Below are positions 12,654 to 17,655 of a stretch of 17,655 bases of DNA, piece by piece. The notes beneath the pieces were generated by a model. It was not told the origin of the DNA, did no database searches, and saw only the letters and a list, made by a program, of their open reading frames with translations. Each line of letters opens with the position of its first letter. The first letter of the stretch is position 1. The DNA is from Pseudomonadota bacterium (lineage in GTDB: Bacteria; Pseudomonadota; Alphaproteobacteria; Rhizobiales; Hyphomicrobiaceae): the NCBI GenBank assembly GCA_023387235.1, contig JAEWIJ010000178.1, positions 1 to 17,655 of the forward strand, given 5' to 3'. A program made the position numbers and the translations under genes.

Positions 12654-15122
12654 ATGAAGCAGAAGCTGGTCGTCATCGGCAACGGCATGGCGCCGGGACG
12701 TGCGCTCGAAAGGCTCTTCGAGCTCGCGCCCGACGCCTACGACGTCACGATCTTCAACGCCGAGCCACGCGTGAACTACGACCGCATCATGCTGTCGCCC
12801 GTGCTCTCCGGCGAGAAGACGTTCGAGGAGATCGTCATCCACGGCGATGGCTGGTACGTCGAGCGCGGGATCACGCTCTACAAGGGCCACAAGGTCGTCG
12901 AGATCGATCGCGAGGCGAAGACCGTCCGCTCCGAGTCGGATGTCGTCGCGTCCTACGACAAGCTGATCATCGCAACGGGCTCGCTCCCCTTCATCCTTCC
13001 CGTGCCGGGGCATGATCTCGCGGGCGTCCTCACGTACCGCGATCTCGACGATGTGCACGCCATGCTGCTCGCCGCACGCTCGGGCGGCCGCGCGGTCGTC
13101 ATCGGCGGCGGTTTGCTCGGTCTCGAAGCTGCGGCCGGCCTCAAAGAGCAGGGCATGGACGTCACGGTCCTCCACCTCATGCCGACGCTCATGGAGCGTC
13201 AGCTCGATCCGGCAGCGGGGCACCTCCTGCAGAAAGCCGTCGAGGCACGCGGCATCAAGGTCATTACCAAGGCGAGTACCAAGGCGCTGATCGGCACGGA
13301 CATCCGCCTAGGCCCTGCGCGCGTCGAGGCCGTCGAGCTCGAGGACGGCACGCGCATCGCCGCCGATCTCGTCGTCATGGCAATCGGCATCAGGCCGAAC
13401 ACCGCGCTCGCGAAGACAGCGGGCATCGCCTGCAATCGCGGCATCGTCGTCGATGCGGGACTGCGCACGAGCGATCCCGACATCTTCGCACTCGGCGAGT
13501 GCGTCGAAGCAGAAGGCCAGGTCTTCGGCCTCGTCGCACCGCTCTACGAGATGGCCAATGTCGCAGCCGCGCACCTCGCCGACCACACGGCGTCGTGTTT
13601 CACGCCAAGCGCGACCGCGACCAAGCTCAAGGTCACCGGCATCAACCTCTTCTCGGCCGGCGACTTTGCCGACGCCAAGGATCGCCAGGAGATCGTGCTG
13701 CGCGATGCGGCGCGCGGAATCTACAAGCGCCTCGTGCTCAAGGACGACCGCATCATCGGCGTCGTCATGTACGGCGACACCGCCGATGGCGCCTGGTTCT
13801 TCGACATGCTGCGCAAGGGCACGGATATCGCGCCCATGCGCGATACGCTGATCTTCGGGCCTGCTTTTGCGGGAGGAAATGTCGGCGACCCTACGGCCGC
13901 CGTTGCGGCTCTGCCTGACGAGGCGGAGATCTGCGGCTGCAACGGCGTGTGCAAGGGCAAGATCACGAGCGCCATCGATGCCTTCTCGCTGACGTCGCTC
14001 GACGACGTGCGTGCGCGCACGAAAGCATCGGCGTCCTGCGGCTCCTGCACGGGCCTCGTCGAGCAGCTCCTGAAGCTCAAGCTCGGCGACCGCTACAATC
14101 CCGCAGCCGTCCAGCCCATGTGCGGCTGCACGCACCTCGGCCATGACGACGTGCGCCGCCTCATCGTGGCGCAGGAGCTGAAGTCCATTCCCGCCCTCAT
14201 GCAGGCGCTCGAGTGGAAGACGTCATGCGGCTGCGCGAAGTGCCGGCCAGCGCTCAACTACTACCTGCTCTCGACGTGGCCCGGCGAATACCAGGACGAT
14301 TCGCAATCGCGCTTCATCAACGAGCGCGTGCACGCCAATATCCAGAAGGACGGCACGTACTCGGTCGTGCCGCGCATGTGGGGCGGTGTGACGAGCGCCA
14401 AGGAGCTGCGCGCGATCGCCGACATCGTTGACAAGTTCGCCATTCCGACGGTGAAGGTCACCGGCGGCCAACGCATCGACATACTCGGCGTGCGCAAGGA
14501 AGATCTGCCTGCCGTGTGGTCGGACCTCAACGCTGCCGGCATGGTCTCGGGCGCCGCCTACGCAAAAGGTCTGCGCACGGTAAAGACCTGCGTCGGCACG
14601 GACTGGTGCCGCTTCGGCACGCAGGATTCGACCGGGCTCGGCGTGCGCATCGAGCGTTTCATGTGGGGCTCGTGGACACCGGCCAAGGTCAAGATGGCCG
14701 TCTCGGGCTGTCCGCGAAATTGCGCCGAGGCGACCTGCAAGGACGTCGGCGTCATCTGCATCGACTCCGGCTTTGATATCCACTTCGCCGGCGCCGCCGG
14801 CCTCGACGTCAAGCAGACCGATCTCCTCGGTCACGTCGATACGGAAGACGAGGTCGTCGACGTGATCGCCGCGCTCGTGCAGCTCTATCGCGAGCAGGGC
14901 CGCTATCTCGAGCGCATTTACAAATGGGCGCGCCGCGTCGGCATCGAGTCCATCCGCCAGCATGTGCTCGACGACGTCGACCGTCGCCACGCCCTGCGCG
15001 ACCGTTTCGTCTATTCGCAGAAGTTCGCGCAGATCGATCCATGGGCGGAACGCGCGCAAGGAAAGGATGCGCACGAGTTCCGTCCGCTCGCCGATCTCAC
15101 GCGCGCAGAGGCCGCAGAATGA
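12654..15122 (+). CDS. nirB: Assimilatory nitrite reductase [NAD(P)H], large subunit
   Basis: The protein has 822 aa, standard for NirB/NasB. It reduces nitrite to ammonium in the cytoplasm with six electrons from NAD(P)H. Residues 1-315 form the FAD/NAD(P)H oxidoreductase, with the N-terminal VVIGNGM (FAD), IIATGS (105-110), the second Rossmann motif VVIGGGLLGLE (148-158) and the FAD-closing ALGE (279-282). BFD-like [2Fe-2S] cysteines follow: Cys427, 429, 433 region and Cys462, 465. A further cysteine group lies at Cys490, 492, 525, 527, 530. The sulfite/nitrite reductase ferredoxin-like half domain spans about 555-635. The siroheme/[4Fe-4S] ligands are Cys646 and Cys652 (TCVGTDWC) and Cys686 and Cys690 (GCPRNC). 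The stop overlaps the nirD start (ATGA). Confidence 0.97.
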   Translation: MKQKLVVIGNGMAPGRALERLFELAPDAYDVTIFNAEPRVNYDRIMLSPVLSGEKTFEEIVIHGDGWYVERGITLYKGHKVVEIDREAKTVRSESDVVASYDKLIIATGSLPFILPVPGHDLAGVLTYRDLDDVHAMLLAARSGGRAVVIGGGLLGLEAAAGLKEQGMDVTVLHLMPTLMERQLDPAAGHLLQKAVEARGIKVITKASTKALIGTDIRLGPARVEAVELEDGTRIAADLVVMAIGIRPNTALAKTAGIACNRGIVVDAGLRTSDPDIFALGECVEAEGQVFGLVAPLYEMANVAAAHLADHTASCFTPSATATKLKVTGINLFSAGDFADAKDRQEIVLRDAARGIYKRLVLKDDRIIGVVMYGDTADGAWFFDMLRKGTDIAPMRDTLIFGPAFAGGNVGDPTAAVAALPDEAEICGCNGVCKGKITSAIDAFSLTSLDDVRARTKASASCGSCTGLVEQLLKLKLGDRYNPAAVQPMCGCTHLGHDDVRRLIVAQELKSIPALMQALEWKTSCGCAKCRPALNYYLLSTWPGEYQDDSQSRFINERVHANIQKDGTYSVVPRMWGGVTSAKELRAIADIVDKFAIPTVKVTGGQRIDILGVRKEDLPAVWSDLNAAGMVSGAAYAKGLRTVKTCVGTDWCRFGTQDSTGLGVRIERFMWGSWTPAKVKMAVSGCPRNCAEATCKDVGVICIDSGFDIHFAGAAGLDVKQTDLLGHVDTEDEVVDVIAALVQLYREQGRYLERIYKWARRVGIESIRQHVLDDVDRRHALRDRFVYSQKFAQIDPWAERAQGKDAHEFRPLADLTRAEAAE

Positions 15123-15475
15123 CGCTCATGGAAAAGGTTTGGGAAAAGGCCTGGATCGACATCGGCGCGATCGACGACATACCGCGCCTCGGCGCCCGCG
15201 TAGTGAGGACGCCCATCGGCTGCATTGCGGTTTTCCGGGCGGAGGACGACGCGATCTTCGCGCTCGATGACCGCTGCCCGCACAAGAACGGCCCGCTGAG
15301 CCAGGGCATTGTCCACGGCCGCACGGTCACCTGCCCGCTGCACAACTGGGTCATCTCGCTCGAGAAGGGCACGGCGGAAGGTGCCGACGAGGGCCAGGTC
15401 AGAACGTTCGGCGTGCGCGTGGACAACGGCCGCATTCTCATCGACGCCGACGTGCTGGCGGCGCGCGCGGACTGA
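15119..15475 (+). CDS. nirD: Nitrite reductase small subunit, Rieske type
   Basis: The protein has 118 aa. It is the small partner of NirB and has a complete Rieske [2Fe-2S] motif: Cys53-Pro-His55 and Cys72-Pro-Leu-His75, followed by NWVISLEKG. The ligands are intact, unlike in the E. coli NirD form that lacks the cluster, so this subunit probably carries electrons. The ATG at 15119 overlaps the nirB stop (ATGA). ATG at 15128 would remove three residues. A longer frame upstream belongs to the nirB shadow. The nasA gene follows after 9 bases. Confidence 0.95.
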   Translation: MTLMEKVWEKAWIDIGAIDDIPRLGARVVRTPIGCIAVFRAEDDAIFALDDRCPHKNGPLSQGIVHGRTVTCPLHNWVISLEKGTAEGADEGQVRTFGVRVDNGRILIDADVLAARAD

Positions 15476-15484
15476 GGCTTGCTC

Positions 15485-17655
15485 ATGAGCGGCTGCGCAA
15501 CACGGACGACCTGCCCCTACTGCGGCGTCGGCTGCGGGATATTGGCGCGCCCGCTCAGTGACGGAACGGCCGAAATCGCCGGCGATCCCGAGCATCCGGC
15601 GAACTTCGGGCGCCTCTGCTCGAAGGGGGCTGCCCTCGGCGAGACGCTCTCGCTCGACGGTCGCCTGCTGCATCCACTCGTGCACGGCGAGCACGTGAGC
15701 TGGAACGCCGCCCTCGATCTCGTGGCGCGGAAGTTCTCGGCCGCGATCGCGGAGCACGGCCCCGACAGCGTGGCGTTCTATCTCTCGGGCCAGCTCCTGA
15801 CCGAGGACTACTACGTCGCCAACAAGCTGATGAAAGGCTTCTTCGGCTCGGCAAATATCGACACGAACTCGCGCCTCTGCATGGCCTCCTCGGTCGCAGG
15901 CCACAAACGCGCATTCGGCACGGACACCGTCCCCGGCACGTACGAGGACCTGGAGATCGCCGATCTCGTCGTGCTCGTCGGCTCGAATCTCGCGTGGTGC
16001 CATCCCGTGCTTTATCAACGCCTCGCGGCCGCTCGCGAGATGCGTGGCACGAAGATCGTCGTGATCGATCCGCGCGAAACCTCGACGTGCGACATCGCCG
16101 ATCTCCATCTGGCGATCGCGCCGGGCGCGGACGTTGCCCTCTTCAATGGATTGCTCGCCCATCTCGCCGCAAGTGGCCGATTGGATGAGAACTACGTCGC
16201 GCAGCACACGCGCAACCTGCCGGCTGCCCTTGCCACCGCTGCGGAGCTGAGCCTCGTCGAAACAGCGCGTGCGACATCGCTGCCCATCTCGCGCATTGCC
16301 GACTTCTACGAGCTCTTCGCCGAAACCAAGCGCGTCGTCACGGTCTACAGCCAGGGCGTGAACCAGTCGTCCGCCGGCACGGACAAGGTCAATGCGATCC
16401 TCAATTGCCATCTGGCGACGGGGCGCATCGGCCGGGCGGGCATGGGGCCTTTCTCGGTCACCGGCCAGCCGAATGCCATGGGCGGGCGCGAGGTCGGCGG
16501 GCTCTCGAACATGCTCGCCGCGCACATGGAGCTCGAGAACGCGGATCATCGCCGCGTCGCTCGCCATTTCTGGAACGCGCCGACGATCGCCGACAAACCG
16601 GGCCTCAAGGCCGTCGATCTTTTCCGCGCCGTCGCGGATGGGCGCATCAAGGCGCTCTGGATCATGGCGACCAATCCCGTCGTGAGCCTGCCCGAAGCCG
16701 ACCGCGTGCGCGCCGCGATCGCCGCCTGCCCCTTCGTCGTCGTCTCGGACGTCAATCGCCACACCCACACGACGGCGCTCGCGCACGTGCTCCTGCCGGC
16801 CGCCGCGTGGGGCGAGAAGGACGGCACGGTCACCAACTCCGAGCGCCGCATCTCGCGCCAGCGCGCCTTCCTGTCGTTGCCAGGCGAAGCGCGACCGGAC
16901 TGGTGGCAGATGACCGAAGTCGCGAAGCGCATGGGCTTCGGCGCGGCGTTCCCCTATTCCCATGCAAGTGAAATCTTCGACGAGCACGCGCGGCTGACGG
17001 GCGTCGCAAACGGGGGTTCGCGTGATCTCGACATCAGCGGCGCGGCCGGACTCTCGCGCGGATCGTACGACGCGCTCCTGCCTTTCCAGTGGCCACGTCC
17101 TGCAGGACCGCCGCCCGGCACAACGCGCTTCTTCGCCGATGGCGGCTTCTATACGCCCGATCGTCGCGCGCACTTCGTCGCGACGCCCTTCCGCGGGCTC
17201 GCTCAGGCAACGACACCGCGCGCACCATTGACGCTCAATACGGGCCGCGTTCGCGATCAGTGGCACACCATGACGCGCACTGCGAAGTCACCGCGCCTCA
17301 TGGGCGCCGCACCTGAGCCGTTCGTCGAAATCCATCCCTCGGATGCGGCTGTCTTCGGCATCGTCGATGGTGCGCTCGCCGAGGTCGCAAGCCCGAGCGG
17401 CACGATCATCTGTCGCGCCATTGTCACCGAGCGCCAAGGTGCTGGATCGCTCTTCGTTCCCATGCATTGGACGAGCCAGCTCGCCAATCGCGCGCGCGTC
17501 GGCACGCTCATCGGCGCGGTCACCGATTCGGTCTCCGGACAACCGGAGCTGAAGGGAATGCCCGTTTCCGCGCGGGCATTCGAAACCGCGTGGCAGGCGT
17601 TCGCTCTCACCAACCACGCCCCGACGATCGAGGCAGCCTATATCGCGACCGCGAC
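15485..17655 (+). CDS. nasA: Assimilatory nitrate reductase, catalytic molybdopterin subunit (partial)
   Basis: The frame runs from ATG 15485 (GAGG about 8 bases before it) to the window end without a stop, giving 723 residues of an enzyme usually near 900. It reduces nitrate to nitrite in the cytoplasm. No Tat signal is present, which separates it from periplasmic NapA. The N-terminal [4Fe-4S] motif is Cys10, Cys13, Cys17 and Cys45 (CPYCGVGC, then RLCSKG). The molybdenum ligand is probably Cys132 in NSRLCMASSVAG. Bis-MGD motifs include VVLVGSNLAWCHPV, IVVIDPRETSTCDIAD, VTGQPNAMGGREVG, MATNPVVSLP and the C-terminal LTLNTGRVRDQWHTMTRT. A possible C-terminal BFD-type [2Fe-2S] domain would lie beyond the window. 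With nirBD it completes nitrate to ammonium. Confidence 0.95.
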   Translation, partial: MSGCATRTTCPYCGVGCGILARPLSDGTAEIAGDPEHPANFGRLCSKGAALGETLSLDGRLLHPLVHGEHVSWNAALDLVARKFSAAIAEHGPDSVAFYLSGQLLTEDYYVANKLMKGFFGSANIDTNSRLCMASSVAGHKRAFGTDTVPGTYEDLEIADLVVLVGSNLAWCHPVLYQRLAAAREMRGTKIVVIDPRETSTCDIADLHLAIAPGADVALFNGLLAHLAASGRLDENYVAQHTRNLPAALATAAELSLVETARATSLPISRIADFYELFAETKRVVTVYSQGVNQSSAGTDKVNAILNCHLATGRIGRAGMGPFSVTGQPNAMGGREVGGLSNMLAAHMELENADHRRVARHFWNAPTIADKPGLKAVDLFRAVADGRIKALWIMATNPVVSLPEADRVRAAIAACPFVVVSDVNRHTHTTALAHVLLPAAAWGEKDGTVTNSERRISRQRAFLSLPGEARPDWWQMTEVAKRMGFGAAFPYSHASEIFDEHARLTGVANGGSRDLDISGAAGLSRGSYDALLPFQWPRPAGPPPGTTRFFADGGFYTPDRRAHFVATPFRGLAQATTPRAPLTLNTGRVRDQWHTMTRTAKSPRLMGAAPEPFVEIHPSDAAVFGIVDGALAEVASPSGTIICRAIVTERQGAGSLFVPMHWTSQLANRARVGTLIGAVTDSVSGQPELKGMPVSARAFETAWQAFALTNHAPTIEAAYIATA

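Noticed and set aside
15011..17266. A 751-codon open frame on the minus strand opposite nirD and nasA
   Set aside because: It is antisense to nirD and nasA, whose cofactor motifs are unmistakable. The translation is Arg/Ala/Asp-rich without family motifs, a common artefact in GC-rich DNA.

Overview
The window is GC-rich (roughly two thirds G+C by eye), densely coded and carries uniform codon use. It looks like chromosomal DNA of an alphaproteobacterium, most likely Hyphomicrobiales. Reasons: a GGAAC-N17-CGTT promoter of the EcfG general-stress type in front of a trehalose operon, an ECF sigma/anti-sigma/subtilase cluster, a NasT/NasS plus NirB-NirD-NasA nitrate assimilation block, and a palindromic intergenic repeat that resembles ones I recall from rhizobial genomes. 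The genus cannot be fixed from the sequence. I see no transposase, prophage, tRNA, rRNA or CRISPR array.

Layout. (1) 3-203 (+) is the tail of an Old Yellow Enzyme family flavin oxidoreductase. (2) 213-3118 (-) is a three-gene unit: ECF sigma factor, membrane anti-sigma factor, exported S8 subtilisin-like peptidase. (3) 3119-3476 is intergenic and contains a 130-bp palindromic repeat whose end supplies the stop codon of the next gene. (4) 3472-3894 (-) is a guanidinium exporter gene (gdx/sugE) with its own promoter and a guanidine-II (mini-ykkC) riboswitch. (5) 3901-8783 (-) is a translationally coupled operon otsB - GH15 glycosidase - otsA - glucokinase, with an EcfG-type promoter about 280 bp upstream of otsB. 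(6) 9143-10237 (+) is a divergent PfkB-family sugar kinase of unknown substrate. (7) 10337-17655 (+) is nitrate assimilation: nasT, nasS, a sigma-54 promoter, a leader RNA with two NasT-type hexaloop hairpins and an overlapping intrinsic terminator, then nirB, nirD and nasA (cut by the window end).

How the parts work together. In the nitrate block, NasS (cytoplasmic nitrate/nitrite sensor) is expected to hold NasT; when released, NasT binds the tandem hexaloops at 12392-12423 and prevents the terminator at 12414-12481. NirBD/NasA expression would then need both sigma-54 activation (nitrogen limitation) and nitrate-dependent antitermination. In the trehalose block, OtsA and OtsB make trehalose, the GH15 enzyme may hydrolyse trehalose or another alpha-glucoside, and glucokinase returns the glucose to metabolism. 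The guanidine-II riboswitch should switch on Gdx when guanidinium accumulates.

Most worth following up: the sigma/anti-sigma/subtilase triad, where the periplasmic domain of the anti-sigma factor resembles the prodomain of the peptidase; the stress promoter over a complete trehalose synthesis-plus-breakdown operon; and the two RNA switches, which can be read directly from the sequence. The RNA classes are known; what is reported here is these instances and their mechanics.
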